64,000 nt of DNA from Paracoccus aestuariivivens (GCF_009711225.1 NZ_WMIE01000005.1:62001-126000), one strand, 5' to 3'. Shown: positions 40,875-51,494, numbered from the stretch's first letter. Numbers and translations are program-made. The notes: generated by a model from the letters alone, not told the origin.

Positions 40875-42188
40875 TCAGCGGTAATAGCGCGCGATACGGC
40901 GCTCGGCGTTGGCGATGGCCTCTTCGGGGCTGCGCTGTCCGGTGACAGCCTCGGCGAACATGTCCACAAGCACGTAATCGGCCATGACCCCCGCCGATGC
41001 CGGTCCCAGAGGTCCGGCATACCCGTTCGGACGCAGCGATTCCGAGGCCTTGGCATAGGGCGCGTGGATCGGGTTCGAGGTCCATACCGGATTGTTTGCA
41101 AAGCCTTTTAGCGCCTGACAGCAATAGGCGCTGGCTCCGGTCAGCCAAGCGTTCATCTGCTCGGGCTGATACATGAACTCCAGATAGGCTTTCGCGGCAT
41201 TCGGGAACTTGCAGTGATTGAAAATCGAGATGGTTGAGGTCTGGTGCAATTCCACCGACTTGCCCACAGGCCCGATCGGCAGGTTCGAGGTCCGGATGTC
41301 CTCGCCAAGCGCCTTGGTCGCCTCGTCCTTCATCGCCGCATAATACAGCGACACGCCGTTCGCCGTCAGCGAGATATCACCGGCAAGGAAGGCGCGGTTG
41401 TTGTTGATATCGAGCCAGCTTTCCGTTCCCGGCACAAAGACCGAGTACAGTTTCTTGGCATAGTCGATTGCCGCCAAAGTCTCGGGGCTGTTGATCGCGA
41501 CCTCGCCCGCCTCGTTGACCGTCTGACCGCCATGCGACCACAGCAGCCAATGCGCGAAGTTGTTGCCGTCGCCCACGGCCTTGCCGAACGGGAAACCCGC
41601 AGGAGTTCCCTTTTCCTTCAGCGCCGTACACAGCTTGAGGAAACCTTCGGTATCGGTCGGGAAGCTGTCGAAGCCCGCAGCCTTTACATGGCTTTCGCGA
41701 TAGCAGATGGCGTTGCCGATGGCGCAAAGCGGCGTCGAGATGAACTTGCCGTCCTTTTCGCCATAACCGCGCAAGCCATCGTACCAGCCACCGTTCTTCT
41801 CGCCCAGCATGGTGCAAAGATCGGTCACATCGACCAGCTTGTCGGGATACTGGAAGGGGTCATCGAACCAGCTCATCACCATGTCGGGGCCAGAGCCCAC
41901 ATTGGCGGCAACGGCGGCTTTCGGGCGGACATCCTCCCAGCTTTCCTGATCGATGCGGACCTCGACACCGGTCGCCTTGGTAAAGGCGGCGGTGTTGGCG
42001 TTCCACGCTTCTTCCTCGCCCTTGACGAAGGGCACCCAGCGCAGCAGGCGCAGGCTGGCGCCCTCTTCGGGGGTGAAGGTCATGCCCGCGGCCTGCGCCA
42101 TGGCAGGACGGATGAACGGGCTGGTCAGGACGGCACCCGCCGCTAGCGCGGCGCCGCCCTGTAGAATCTTTCTGCGGTCGATGGACAT
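40875..42188 (-). CDS. Extracellular sugar-binding protein (CUT1 ABC transporter)
   Basis: A 437-residue periplasmic binding protein with a likely Tat signal (MSIDRRKILQGGAALAAGAVLTSPFIRPAMAQA). The mature part has the SBP_bac_1 fold: WVPFVKGEEEAWNANTAAFTKATGVEVRI, GSGPDMVMSWFDDPFQYPDKLVDVTDL, and NAAKAYLEFMYQPEQMNAWL near the C-terminus. A folded-export signal is notable for a sugar receptor. The substrate is unknown; neighbours suggest a sugar acid or sugar feeding KDG kinase. Start ATG 42188 follows GGGAGGAG. Confidence 0.9.
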   Translation of the reverse strand: MSIDRRKILQGGAALAAGAVLTSPFIRPAMAQAAGMTFTPEEGASLRLLRWVPFVKGEEEAWNANTAAFTKATGVEVRIDQESWEDVRPKAAVAANVGSGPDMVMSWFDDPFQYPDKLVDVTDLCTMLGEKNGGWYDGLRGYGEKDGKFISTPLCAIGNAICYRESHVKAAGFDSFPTDTEGFLKLCTALKEKGTPAGFPFGKAVGDGNNFAHWLLWSHGGQTVNEAGEVAINSPETLAAIDYAKKLYSVFVPGTESWLDINNNRAFLAGDISLTANGVSLYYAAMKDEATKALGEDIRTSNLPIGPVGKSVELHQTSTISIFNHCKFPNAAKAYLEFMYQPEQMNAWLTGASAYCCQALKGFANNPVWTSNPIHAPYAKASESLRPNGYAGPLGPASAGVMADYVLVDMFAEAVTGQRSPEEAIANAERRIARYYR

Positions 42189-42270
42189 TGCTTCACTCCT
42201 CCCAAAGTGCAATGCGGCCGCTTCGCGGCCTTGTTCATCCCGCGCCCCTCCTCGGACGCGAGACCGGCAG

Positions 42271-43317
<1,047 letters not shown>

Positions 43318-43431
43318 GCGATCCCTCCTCCCAAAGGTATCCATTGGAAGGCAGGCTGGCAGGAAGGGTTAGATCAAGCAAGCATTTTGTTGGCGATAGA
43401 CAAAAAGGACAAGTCCATCCGGCGCTACCGC

Positions 43432-43441
43432 CAATGTATAC
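43432..43441 (-). promoter_or_regulatory. CAATGTATAC operator upstream of the UgpC-type ABC operon
   Basis: CAATGTATAC on the plus strand (GTATACATTG in the direction of the operon), 115 bases before the ATPase start and just after the KDG kinase stop. It is identical to the sites at 24581 and 36475. The flanks are less symmetric than at 36477-36486. Confidence 0.5.
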
Positions 43442-43445
43442 GCTG

Positions 43446-44345
43446 CTATCCCAACAACGCTTCTGGCGGGATCAACGCACCCGGATGCTGGATCACACGG
43501 CTGGCTGTTGCATGGCCACAGATGACAGCCTGCGCCATCTCCTCGCCGGCCAGACGCGCCGACAGATAGCCGCCGTTGAAGCTGTCGCCCGCACCCGTGG
43601 TATCGACCGGCTGGATACGCTCGCCGCAGGGCAGGTCCAGCCATTCGCCATCCGCCGTATGGCCCAGCATATCCGCGCCGCCATTCTTCACAAGGATTTC
43701 GGTCACACCGGCCTTCAGGTAGCGTTCGGCGGTCTGGCGCGGGGTTTCGTCCCCGAAATACTGCGCTTCCTCGTCGAAGCTGGGCAGAGCGATATCCGCG
43801 ACTGCCGCGCCCTTCATGATCCAGTCGCGCATCTCGTCGGTGCTGGACCACAAACGCAGCCGCATATTGCTGTCGAACGCGACCTTGCCCGAGGCTGCCG
43901 CCAGTGCCTCAAGCAGCGCCTGCCGCCGGTCGGGCGTCAGGATCGCCAGGGTGATCCCCGAGAAATAGATCAGGTCCGCGTCATGGAAGCAGTGCGCCAG
44001 ATGGTCGATGTCATCGGCCAGACAGCGCGCAGCCGAACTGTCGCGCCAATAGGTGAAGCTGCGCTCACCGTCTTTCAGGTCGATCATGTAAAGACCGGGC
44101 GCACGGGTCGGATGACGGGTGATGCAGCCCGTGCCGACGCCGGAACCAGCAATGAAATTCACCATCGCATCGGAGATCGCGTCCTGCCCGACGCAGGTCA
44201 GATAATCCACCTGCGCGTCTTGCGGCATCAGGGCCCGCAAATACCAAGCGGTGTTGAACGTGTCGCCCGCGAATGCCTGCCGCCAGAGCCCCTGCCCCGC
44301 GCCCGACATTTCGACCATGCATTCTCCGACCGATACCACCCGCAT
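43446..44345 (-). CDS. kdgK: 2-dehydro-3-deoxygluconokinase (PfkB family)
   Basis: A 299-residue ribokinase-fold sugar kinase. N-terminal VVSVGECMVEMSG, GDTFNTAWYLRAL, YMIDLKDGERSFTYWRDSSAARCLADD (substrate lid typical of KdgK), FDSNMRLRLWSS and PfkB signature 2 DTTGAGDSFNGGYLSARLAG are present. It phosphorylates 2-keto-3-deoxygluconate to KDPG. No dedicated KDPG aldolase is in the window; DgoA-type or a distant Eda could finish the route. It is downstream of the ALDH terminator and upstream of the ABC importer. Confidence 0.92.
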   Translation of the reverse strand: MRVVSVGECMVEMSGAGQGLWRQAFAGDTFNTAWYLRALMPQDAQVDYLTCVGQDAISDAMVNFIAGSGVGTGCITRHPTRAPGLYMIDLKDGERSFTYWRDSSAARCLADDIDHLAHCFHDADLIYFSGITLAILTPDRRQALLEALAAASGKVAFDSNMRLRLWSSTDEMRDWIMKGAAVADIALPSFDEEAQYFGDETPRQTAERYLKAGVTEILVKNGGADMLGHTADGEWLDLPCGERIQPVDTTGAGDSFNGGYLSARLAGEEMAQAVICGHATASRVIQHPGALIPPEALLG

Positions 44346-44390
44346 TGCGACCCCCTGTTCTTGCGAGGCGCAACTTAGCGTTTGCGTCCG

Positions 44391-44423
44391 AAATGAAAAG
44401 GGCCGCCAATGACGCGGCGGCCC
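44391..44423 (-). terminator. Rho-independent terminator after the aldehyde dehydrogenase gene
   Basis: On the reverse strand GGGCCGCC, an eight-base loop and GGCGGCCC (44400-44423) are followed by TTTTCATTT. It lies 18 bases after the ALDH stop and separates ALDH from kdgK transcription. Confidence 0.82.
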
Positions 44424-44441
44424 CGATCGGTCAGGATTGGC

Positions 44442-45893
44442 TTACGCCTCGACGTCCCAGCCGCTGATCTGCTTGCTGTCCATGAATTCCTCGATGCCCC
44501 AGACACCGCCCTCGCGTGCCCGCCCCGAGGCCTTGACCCCGCCGAAGGCCGAGCCGCGACCGCGGCTTTGCCCGTTCATCTCGATCATGCCGGCGCGAAG
44601 CTGGCGCGACAGGCGGTTGCGCCGCGCGCCGTCCTGCGTCTGGACGTAGTTCGTCAGCCCGTAAATCGTGTCATTGGCCATCTCGACGGCTTCCTCCTCG
44701 GTGTCGAAGGGGATGATCGACAGGACGGGGCCAAAGATCTCCTGACGGGCGATGGTCATGTCATTCGTGACATCGGCAAAGACCGTAGGGCGGACGAAAT
44801 AGCCACGATTGACGCCCTCGGGCAGGCCGGGGCCACCGGCGACCAGTCGCGCGCCCTCGTCGATGCCGGCCTGGATCAGATCCTGAATCTTGTCCCATTG
44901 CAGCTTCGACACCACCGGTCCGATATGGCGACCCGATTGGTGCGCCGTGGCGACGGCGGTTTCCTCGGCGACCTTCTGGGCATGCGCGACGGCGGTTTCG
45001 TAGAACGACCGCTCGACCAGCATCCGGGTCGGCGCGTTGCAGGACTGGCCCGAGTTGTAGAAGACATGGCGCACGCCGCGCGTCACGGCCTTTTCGTCGG
45101 CATCGGCAAAGACCAGGTTCGCGCCCTTGCCGCCCAGTTCCAGCGCGACCTTTTTCACGGTATCCGCCGCCGCCTTGGTGATCGCGATGCCCGCACGGGT
45201 CGAGCCGGTGAAGCTGATCATCTCGACATCGGGATGGGTCGAAAGCTGCGTTCCGACACCCGGACCGTCGCCGTTTACCATGTTGAAGACACCCGCAGGC
45301 AGACCCGCCGCATCGACGATCTCGGCGAAGACGACCGAGGATAGCGGCGCGATCTCGCTGGGCTTCAGGACCACGGTATTGCCAGCAAGGATGGCCGGAA
45401 TCACCTTCAGCGTGACCTGATTCATCGGCCAGTTCCACGGCGTGATCAAACCGACGACGCCGATCGGCTCCCATGCAACCATGCTGCCGGGGGCATGGGC
45501 ACCCAGCGGGCGGATGAACTCGAAATTGCGGAACGCCTCGATGAAGGTCTCGATATGGGACACGCCCGAGCCTGCCTGATCCGCGACCGCCATGTCATGC
45601 GGTGCGCCCATCTCGTCTTCGATGGCCTTGCCCATATCGGCCTGACGGTCCTTGTAGACGGCCAGAATTTTCTCGACATGGGCCAGACGCTCGGCGGGCG
45701 CGGTCGCGGACCATGCGGGGAACGCCGCTTTTGCAGCCGCTACGGCAGCGTCGGTATCGGCCTGCGCTCCAAGCGAGATCACCGCGACCGGCTCTTCGGT
45801 GGACGGGTCGATGACCTCGAGGTCATGCGCCACACTGGGCTGTACCCATGCACCGTTGATGTAGAACTTCCGCTTGTCTGCCAGATCGGACAT
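44442..45893 (-). CDS. Aldehyde dehydrogenase family protein
   Basis: A 483-residue NAD(P)-dependent aldehyde dehydrogenase: YINGAWVQPSVAHDLEVIDPSTEE at the start, WEPIGVVGLITPWNWPMNQ, NTVVLKPSEIAPLSS, FTGSTRAGIAI, catalytic Glu in LELGGKGANLVFADAD and catalytic Cys285 in NSGQSCNAPTRMLVE, QEIFGPVLSIIPFD near 380. The substrate is not readable; by context it could oxidise 2-oxoglutarate semialdehyde from the 2-keto-3-deoxypentonate dehydratase, or glycolaldehyde, but it does not look like the well-known KGSADH types. ATG 45893 follows a GGGGG ribosome site. Own terminator; monocistronic. Confidence 0.88.
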   Translation of the reverse strand: MSDLADKRKFYINGAWVQPSVAHDLEVIDPSTEEPVAVISLGAQADTDAAVAAAKAAFPAWSATAPAERLAHVEKILAVYKDRQADMGKAIEDEMGAPHDMAVADQAGSGVSHIETFIEAFRNFEFIRPLGAHAPGSMVAWEPIGVVGLITPWNWPMNQVTLKVIPAILAGNTVVLKPSEIAPLSSVVFAEIVDAAGLPAGVFNMVNGDGPGVGTQLSTHPDVEMISFTGSTRAGIAITKAAADTVKKVALELGGKGANLVFADADEKAVTRGVRHVFYNSGQSCNAPTRMLVERSFYETAVAHAQKVAEETAVATAHQSGRHIGPVVSKLQWDKIQDLIQAGIDEGARLVAGGPGLPEGVNRGYFVRPTVFADVTNDMTIARQEIFGPVLSIIPFDTEEEAVEMANDTIYGLTNYVQTQDGARRNRLSRQLRAGMIEMNGQSRGRGSAFGGVKASGRAREGGVWGIEEFMDSKQISGWDVEA

Positions 45894-46018
45894 GATCGGC
45901 CCCCTTTGCTGTTGTTGGCGGTAAGGTGGCACTGCCCCGATTGGGTTGCAAGTCACGGGGACTCGCCAACCACGCGGATCATCGGCATGTTATTGCCGCG
46001 ACACCGGACAGGAATCCC

Positions 46019-46411
46019 ATGCTGCGCTCGATCCACCATGCTGCCATCATCTGCTCGGATTACCGGCGCTCGCGGGACTTCTACACGCAAGTCCTTGGCC
46101 TGAGGATCGTGGCCGAGAACCACCGCGCCGCGCGGGATTCATGGAAGCTGGACCTTGCCTTGCCCGATGGCGGCCAGATCGAGCTGTTCTCGTTCCCCGA
46201 TCCCCCCGCCCGTCCCAGCCACCCCGAGGCGCGCGGCCTGCGCCACCTCGCCTTCGCGGTCACCGATCTGGACTCCGCCTGCGACCGGCTGCAGCAACAC
46301 GGCGTCCGGATCGAACCGATCCGCACCGATGAATTTACCGGATGCCGGTTTACCTTTTTCGCCGATCCCGACGGGTTGCCGCTGGAATTGTACGAAACCC
46401 GGGAAATTTAA
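46019..46411 (+). CDS. VOC family protein (YaeR/SMU1112c-type glyoxalase-like)
   Basis: A 130-residue vicinal-oxygen-chelate protein with two beta-alpha-beta3 modules. Metal-ligand positions are visible: His in SIHHAAIICSDYRRSRDFYTQVLGLRI, Glu in GGQIELFSFPDPP, His in GLRHLAFAVTDLDSACDRL and Glu in FFADPDGLPLELYET. This set of four ligands and the PARPSHPEARGLRH linker fit the YaeR subgroup, whose substrate is unknown. ATG 46019 gives the normal N-terminus. Divergent from the aldehyde dehydrogenase. Confidence 0.88.
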   Translation: MLRSIHHAAIICSDYRRSRDFYTQVLGLRIVAENHRAARDSWKLDLALPDGGQIELFSFPDPPARPSHPEARGLRHLAFAVTDLDSACDRLQQHGVRIEPIRTDEFTGCRFTFFADPDGLPLELYETREI

Positions 46412-46430
46412 TACGACCGAATTAGTCAAG

Positions 46431-46459
46431 TTGGCAATCAACATGACCTAGTCTAACGT
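46431..46459 (+). promoter_or_regulatory. Candidate promoter of the peroxiredoxin gene
   Basis: TTGGCA (46431-46436), 17-base spacer, TAACGT (46454-46459), in the locally AT-rich 80-base gap before the peroxiredoxin ATG at 46492. The -35 is good (5 of 6), the -10 poor. Confidence 0.35.
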
Positions 46460-46491
46460 ATTGCCGCGACCCAACAATTTAGGATGTTCAC

Positions 46492-47148
46492 ATGTCCCTT
46501 CGCATCAACTCGACCGCCCCGGATTTCACCGCCAACTCGACCGAGGGCCAGATCAGTTTCCACGACTGGATCGGCGACAGCTACGCGATCCTGTTCTCAC
46601 ACCCGCGCGATTTCACGCCGGTCTGCACCACCGAGTTCAGCGCCGTCGCCCAACTCGCACCCGAGTTCGAAAAGCGTAACACGAAGGTTCTGGGCGTCTC
46701 GGTGGATTCGGCCGACGACCACGGCAAATGGAAGGCCGACATCGAGAAGGTCGCTGGCGTTCCGGCCAATTTCGCCATCATTGACGACACGGGGCTAACC
46801 GTCGCCAAAGCCTTCGACATGCTGCCCGAGGAGTTCTACCTTCCGACCGAGGGCCGCACTCCGGCCCATTCGGCGACCGTCCGCACCGTGTTCATCATCG
46901 GTCCCGACAAGAAGATCCGCCTGACCATGACCTATCCGATGTCGGTCGGCCGCAACTTCGCCGAGATCCTGCGCGCTCTTGATGCCGTCCGCAAAACCGA
47001 CGGCGTGCCGCTGGCCACTCCGGCGAACTGGGTTCCCGGTCAGGACGTCATCGTCGCGCTGGCACTGGACGACGCCGCCGCCGAAGCGAAATACGGCGCG
47101 CTGGACAAGAAGCTGCCCTATCTGCGTTTCGCCAAAGATCCGGCCTGA
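46492..47148 (+). CDS. 1-Cys peroxiredoxin (Prx6 type)
   Basis: A 218-residue peroxiredoxin reducing hydrogen peroxide and organic peroxides. The active site SHPRDFTPVCTTEF has peroxidatic Cys45, with His37 and Thr42 in place, and there is no second cysteine anywhere in the protein, so it is a 1-Cys enzyme. The long C-terminal extension (from about residue 165: TPANWVPGQDVIVALALDDAAAEAKYG) is that of the Prx6 subfamily. Single-gene unit with a bidirectional terminator after it. Confidence 0.95.
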   Translation: MSLRINSTAPDFTANSTEGQISFHDWIGDSYAILFSHPRDFTPVCTTEFSAVAQLAPEFEKRNTKVLGVSVDSADDHGKWKADIEKVAGVPANFAIIDDTGLTVAKAFDMLPEEFYLPTEGRTPAHSATVRTVFIIGPDKKIRLTMTYPMSVGRNFAEILRALDAVRKTDGVPLATPANWVPGQDVIVALALDDAAAEAKYGALDKKLPYLRFAKDPA

Positions 47149-47165
47149 TCGCAGCAGCTACCCTA

Positions 47166-47198
47166 AAAATACCGGTCGCGTCCTTTGGCGCGACCGTT
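47166..47198. terminator. Bidirectional terminator between peroxiredoxin and GT29-like gene
   Basis: CGGTCGCG (47173-47180) and CGCGACCG (47189-47196) form a perfect 8-bp stem with an 8-base loop. In the leftward direction it is followed by GTATTTTTA, a good T-run; rightward only TTAT follows. Confidence 0.72.
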
Positions 47199-47967
47199 AT
47201 CCCTGCGCAGCTTTCTCCAGCGCATGTTCGACATTCCGCCCCAAAGTCACCGTTACGCCGCTGGACCTCGCGTGGGCGACCTCTTGGCGGAAAAGCGTAA
47301 TCTCTCGTTCCGGATCATGATGCCCCCTGTCACGGATGCGCTGCCGCGCCACCGCATCCGAGCAGACCGCATCGTCATATCCGCCGACATAGCTGGTCGA
47401 GAAGAAGGTAAAGCCCATGATGGCAACCTCGCATACCGGAGCGCGAAGGAAAAAGCAGGAACAGACCAGACCGGTCGTCGGACATGCGCCCTCCAACTCG
47501 CCGGTCAGCTTCAGATAGACCTCGCAGGGGACATGCTTGACCTCAAGGCAGGTCGCATATTCCCTGGCCGCCATCAGCGTCCTGAGAAAGGCCGTTTTCG
47601 TCGGCGTGCGGTGGACAAGCACGCCCACGCCTGCATCGAGCAGCCCCTGCGGCGTCACCGGGCGGGTCTCGTCGGTCAAGGAATGGAACAGCACGTCGCA
47701 ACGCAGGGCGTCAGCGCCCAAAGCCGGAATCGGCGTGTCCAGCCCGTTGTTCATTTTGACGATCACATCGAAGCGGGCGATGTCGATGCCGGACAGATCA
47801 TCGTCAAGCGTTCGCGCCGGACCCAGAACAAGCACTCGTTTGTCGCGAAACCGTTCCGCATCGAAGGCATACGCTGCGCCGAATTTCCGCCTCAGGATCT
47901 TAGCGGCCAATGACCGCACGAAACCGGGGGCACGCTGCACACTGGCCAGGACGCGATGATTCAACAT
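47197..47967 (-). CDS. GT29-like glycosyltransferase (sialyltransferase family)
   Basis: A 256-residue protein without signal peptide. It shows all main sialylmotif-like elements of family GT29: motif L (KRVLVLGPARTLDDDLSGID, then FDVIVKMNNG, about residues 43-75), motif S (CPTTGLVCSCFFL, then CEVAIMGFTFF, about 160-185) and a motif VS-type H-x4-E (HDPERE) about 30 residues later. GT29 enzymes transfer sialic acid or related nonulosonates from CMP donors; in bacteria their acceptors are unknown. I choose ATG 47967 (GGAAGG just upstream); an in-frame ATG at 48030 adds 21 residues. It diverges from a second glycosyltransferase gene. Family call is from motif reading only. Confidence 0.68.
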   Translation of the reverse strand: MLNHRVLASVQRAPGFVRSLAAKILRRKFGAAYAFDAERFRDKRVLVLGPARTLDDDLSGIDIARFDVIVKMNNGLDTPIPALGADALRCDVLFHSLTDETRPVTPQGLLDAGVGVLVHRTPTKTAFLRTLMAAREYATCLEVKHVPCEVYLKLTGELEGACPTTGLVCSCFFLRAPVCEVAIMGFTFFSTSYVGGYDDAVCSDAVARQRIRDRGHHDPEREITLFRQEVAHARSSGVTVTLGRNVEHALEKAAQG

Positions 47968-48124
47968 GGCCTTCCGAATAATCCCTAACTGGCAACGCCA
48001 CGCGCTTGTGGGTCGATCTGCTGCTATCATAATTCGCGCCGACGGTCATATATGCTGCATCGCTTTCGCAAAAGTGCCGCACAGCGTATAGGATCAAGGT
48101 TTGAACAAGCCTGACAGGAATGCC

Positions 48125-49030
48125 GTGACCAGCCCGACGATCATCACACTTTCTTCTATTCCGTCGCGCTTTCACCTGTTGGAGCCGACCCTGCGCAGCT
48201 TGCTGGACCAGAAGCTGCAGGCTCAGGAAATCCGCATTAATATCCCGCTGCTCTATCGCCGCTTTCCGGATTGGGACGGCACGTTGCCGCAAGTCCCCAA
48301 GGGAGTCACGATCCGCCGTTGCGACGACGATCTGGGTCCGGCCACAAAGATCCTGCCCACGTGTCGCGACTACGCCGGACAGGATGTCGACCTGCTGTTT
48401 TGCGATGACGACAAGCTTTACGATCGCGATTGGCATCTTCGCCTCAAGCGCGCCCGCGCCACACGACCCGATGCCTGCATCGTCGAGGCCGGCGACAGCC
48501 TGCCCGACATCGCCGATTCCGTCCGCCCCGCCGACCGCTTGCCACGCGCAGCCCGCTGGACCAAGAAACCGCTTTCCTACCGCATCAAGCGCGTGCTTAC
48601 GCTTTTCACCCATAAATCGCCGATCTACGCGACCAGCGGCTATGTGGACGTCCTTGGCGGACATGGCGGCGTGATGGTCCGCCCCGATTGGTTCGGGCCG
48701 GAAGTCTGGCAAATTCCGCCTGTTTTGTGGACGGTCGACGATCCGTGGCTATCGGGCCATCTCGAACGTCGCAACATCCCGATCTGGCTGCTGGCCGAGG
48801 TGTCCCGCATGAAGGTCTCGGAGGCCGGCGGTGTTGATGCCCTGCACGATCTGGTCGAGCAGGACCACGGTCGGGTCAAGGCCGATATCGCGGCGATAGA
48901 TTATATGCGGCAGACCTACGGCATCTGGAAACCCGGAGGTCAACCCGTTCCCCCTGCCACATGGATGAGCGAAACCATGCGGCAGATCTCGAAACGCGCG
49001 ACAGCATCGACCACATCATCTGCACCATGA
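48125..49030 (+). CDS. Glycosyltransferase-like protein (GT2/GT-A type)
   Basis: A 301-residue cytoplasmic protein with a GT-A-like start: TIITLSSIPSRFHLLEPTLRSLLDQKLQAQEIRINIPLLYRR, and the acidic metal-binding region VDLLFCDDDKLYDRDWHLRL near residue 95, followed by a helical C-terminal half (FWTVDDPWLSGHLERRNIPIWLL-like block with a DD pair). Family 2-type sugar transfer is inferred, the donor and acceptor are unknown. GTG at 48125 is preferred (AGGA seven bases upstream); a TTG at 48101 is possible. It is divergent from the GT29-like gene, so the two may decorate the same glycan. Confidence 0.68.
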   Translation: MTSPTIITLSSIPSRFHLLEPTLRSLLDQKLQAQEIRINIPLLYRRFPDWDGTLPQVPKGVTIRRCDDDLGPATKILPTCRDYAGQDVDLLFCDDDKLYDRDWHLRLKRARATRPDACIVEAGDSLPDIADSVRPADRLPRAARWTKKPLSYRIKRVLTLFTHKSPIYATSGYVDVLGGHGGVMVRPDWFGPEVWQIPPVLWTVDDPWLSGHLERRNIPIWLLAEVSRMKVSEAGGVDALHDLVEQDHGRVKADIAAIDYMRQTYGIWKPGGQPVPPATWMSETMRQISKRATASTTSSAP

Positions 49031-49058
49031 AAAAGGCCCCGGCAATCGCCGGGGCCTT
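49030..49058. terminator. Strong bidirectional terminator between glycosyltransferase and pnp
   Basis: AAGGCCCCGGC (49033-49043), AATC, GCCGGGGCCTT (49048-49058): perfect 11-bp stem. TTTCCTTT follows on the plus strand and TTTTTCAT on the minus strand, so both converging genes can end here. Confidence 0.88.
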
Positions 49059-49079
49059 TCCTTTAACTGATCGCGCCAA

Positions 49080-51224
49080 TTACTCGGCGTTTTCTTCTTT
49101 CTTCTCGGGAGCAATCTCTTCGCCGGTCTCCTGATCGACCATCTTCATGCCAAGGCGAACCTTACCACGATCGTCGAAGCCCAGCAGCTTGACCTTGACC
49201 TCTTGGCCCTCTTTCAGGACCTCGTTCGGGTGGGTCAGGCGCTTGTTGGCGATCTGGGACACGTGGACCAGACCGTCGCGCTTGCCGAAGAAGTTCACGA
49301 AGGCGCCGAAATCGACCAGCTTCACGACCTTACCGATATAGACCTTGCCCTCTTCCGGCTCGGCGACGATCGAATAGATCATGTCGTAGGCCTTCTTGAT
49401 CGACTCGGCATTGGCCGATGCGATCTTGATGACGCCGTCGTCGTTGATGTCGACTTTGGCACCCGAGGTTTCCACGATCTCGCGGATGACCTTGCCGCCC
49501 GAGCCGATCACTTCACGGATCTTGTCGGTCGGGATGGTCATGGTCTCGATGCGCGGAGCATGAGCCGAGAACTCGCGGCGGCCTTCGGTCAGGGCATGAG
49601 CCATCTCGCCCAGAATGTGCATCCGGCCGTCTTTGGCTTGCGCCAGAGCCTGCTCCATGATCGCCGGCGTGATGCCCGCAACCTTGATGTCCATCTGCAG
49701 CGAAGTGATGCCGTTTTCGGTGCCCGCGACCTTGAAGTCCATGTCGCCGAGGTGATCCTCGTCGCCAAGGATGTCGGTCAGAACGGCGTATTTGCCGTCA
49801 TCTTCCAGAATCAGGCCCATGGCGACGCCAGCGACCGGAGCTTTCAGCGGAACGCCCGCATCCATCATCGACAGCGAGCCGCCGCAGACCGAAGCCATCG
49901 AGGACGAGCCGTTCGACTCGGTGATCTCGGAGACAACGCGGATGGTGTAGGGGAAGTCGGTCGCAGCCGGCAGAACCGCCTGCAGCGCGCGCCATGCCAG
50001 TTTGCCGTGGCCGATTTCACGACGACCGGGCGAACCAACGCGGCCTACTTCACCGACCGAATAGGGCGGGAAGTTGTAATGCAGCAGGAAGTTCGAGCGG
50101 AAGTTGCCGTGCAGCGCGTCGATGATCTGCTCATCGTCGCCGGTGCCCAGCGTGGTCACGACCAGCGCCTGCGTTTCACCGCGGGTGAACAGCGACGAGC
50201 CGTGGGTGCGCGGCAGGATGCCGACTTCGCTGTCGATGGCGCGAACGGTACGGGTGTCGCGACCGTCGATGCGAGCGCCACCATTGATGATGTCACCGCG
50301 CAGAATGCCCGATTCCAGCTTTTTCAGCGCCGAACCAAGGTTCGCGTCAGCCAGTTCTTCCTCGGTCAGACCAGCCTTCACGGTCGCTTTCGCGGCGGCA
50401 ACGGCGTCCTGACGGTCGGCCTTGTCCTTGATCGCGTAAGCGGCACGCATCTCGGTTTCGCCCAGCGATTTCACGCGGGCATACAGCTCGGAATAGTCCG
50501 GCGACTGGAAGTCGAAGGGCTCTTTCGCGGCGGCTTCGGCCAGATCGATGATCAGGTCGATGACGGGCTGCATGGCTTCGTGGCCGAATTTCACGGCGCC
50601 CAGCATTTCTTCCTCGGTCAGCTCGTAAGCTTCCGATTCCACCATCATCACGGCGTCTTTAGTACCGGCGACGACCAGATCCAGACGCTGCTCGGGGTTG
50701 TTGCGCAGGTTATCCATGTCCTGAACCTCGGGGTTCAGCACATATTCACCGTTCGAGAAGCCGACGCGGGCCGCACCGATCGGACCCATGAAGGGCACGC
50801 CGGAAATGGTCAGCGCCGCCGAGGCCGCGATCATCGCAACGATATCGGGATCGTTGACCAGATCGTGCGACAGCACGGTGCACATCACCAGAACTTCGTT
50901 CTTGAAGCCTGCGGCGAACAGCGGGCGGCAAGGACGGTCGATCAGACGCGCGGTCAGCGTCTCTTTTTCGGTCGGGCGCGCTTCGCGCTTGAAGAAACCG
51001 CCCGGCACTTTACCGGCGGCATAGTATTTCTCTTGGTAGTGAACCGTGAGCGGGAAGAAGTCCTGCCCCGGTTTCGGTTCTTTCGCGAAAGTGACGTTGG
51101 CCATGACGCTGGTTTCGCCAAGCGTGGCGATAACCGTACCGTCAGCCTGACGGGCAATCTTGCCCGTTTCCAGCGTGAGCGTTTCTTCGCCCCACTGGAT
51201 GGATTTTTTCACTTCATCAAACAT
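49080..51224 (-). CDS. pnp: Polyribonucleotide nucleotidyltransferase (PNPase)
   Basis: A 714-residue phosphorolytic 3'-5' exoribonuclease and degradosome component. Order: first RNase PH domain ([56 protein letters not shown]), helical domain, second RNase PH domain with the catalytic stretch [22 protein letters not shown] and [36 protein letters not shown] domain ([15 protein letters not shown], GxxG near 575) and S1 domain ([22 protein letters not shown]). ATG 51224 follows AGAGGAAA. The gene is not adjacent to rpsO, which lies 2.8 kb upstream beyond putP. Confidence 0.97.
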   Translation of the reverse strand: MFDEVKKSIQWGEETLTLETGKIARQADGTVIATLGETSVMANVTFAKEPKPGQDFFPLTVHYQEKYYAAGKVPGGFFKREARPTEKETLTARLIDRPCRPLFAAGFKNEVLVMCTVLSHDLVNDPDIVAMIAASAALTISGVPFMGPIGAARVGFSNGEYVLNPEVQDMDNLRNNPEQRLDLVVAGTKDAVMMVESEAYELTEEEMLGAVKFGHEAMQPVIDLIIDLAEAAAKEPFDFQSPDYSELYARVKSLGETEMRAAYAIKDKADRQDAVAAAKATVKAGLTEEELADANLGSALKKLESGILRGDIINGGARIDGRDTRTVRAIDSEVGILPRTHGSSLFTRGETQALVVTTLGTGDDEQIIDALHGNFRSNFLLHYNFPPYSVGEVGRVGSPGRREIGHGKLAWRALQAVLPAATDFPYTIRVVSEITESNGSSSMASVCGGSLSMMDAGVPLKAPVAGVAMGLILEDDGKYAVLTDILGDEDHLGDMDFKVAGTENGITSLQMDIKVAGITPAIMEQALAQAKDGRMHILGEMAHALTEGRREFSAHAPRIETMTIPTDKIREVIGSGGKVIREIVETSGAKVDINDDGVIKIASANAESIKKAYDMIYSIVAEPEEGKVYIGKVVKLVDFGAFVNFFGKRDGLVHVSQIANKRLTHPNEVLKEGQEVKVKLLGFDDRGKVRLGMKMVDQETGEEIAPEKKEENAE

Positions 51225-51494
51225 CTGATTTCCTCTGAGAACGCCCGGCCCTCCGGTCGCGTCCCGTGTCATATGCGGCCCCATTGCCGCTTGCCCCTAT
51301 CCTTTGCATGTGCCCCGAGGCATGGGCGGCACGTCACAGATGCAGGCGGGCATACAGCAAAACAAGGGATTTGGAAAGTGGCTAGGGCTGGTGTGGCCCA
51401 ACGCCCGACCGTGATCCTTTAGTAACAACACCCTGATCGGAGCGCGCATCATGGCCCCCCTATCGCCTGTCGGCGCGGTCGGGAATCACCCATG
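51225..51494. other. Intergenic region upstream of pnp
   Basis: About 270 bases between the pnp start and the putP terminator. It holds the pnp leader; no gene, repeat or convincing promoter hexamer pair was seen. A PNPase autoregulatory leader hairpin would be expected here by analogy but was not identified. Confidence 0.45.

Noticed and set aside
44442..45893. Calling the aldehyde dehydrogenase a 2-oxoglutarate semialdehyde dehydrogenase
   Set aside because: The catalytic residues are general to the family, and its N-terminus and loops do not resemble the known KGSADH types; only context supports it.
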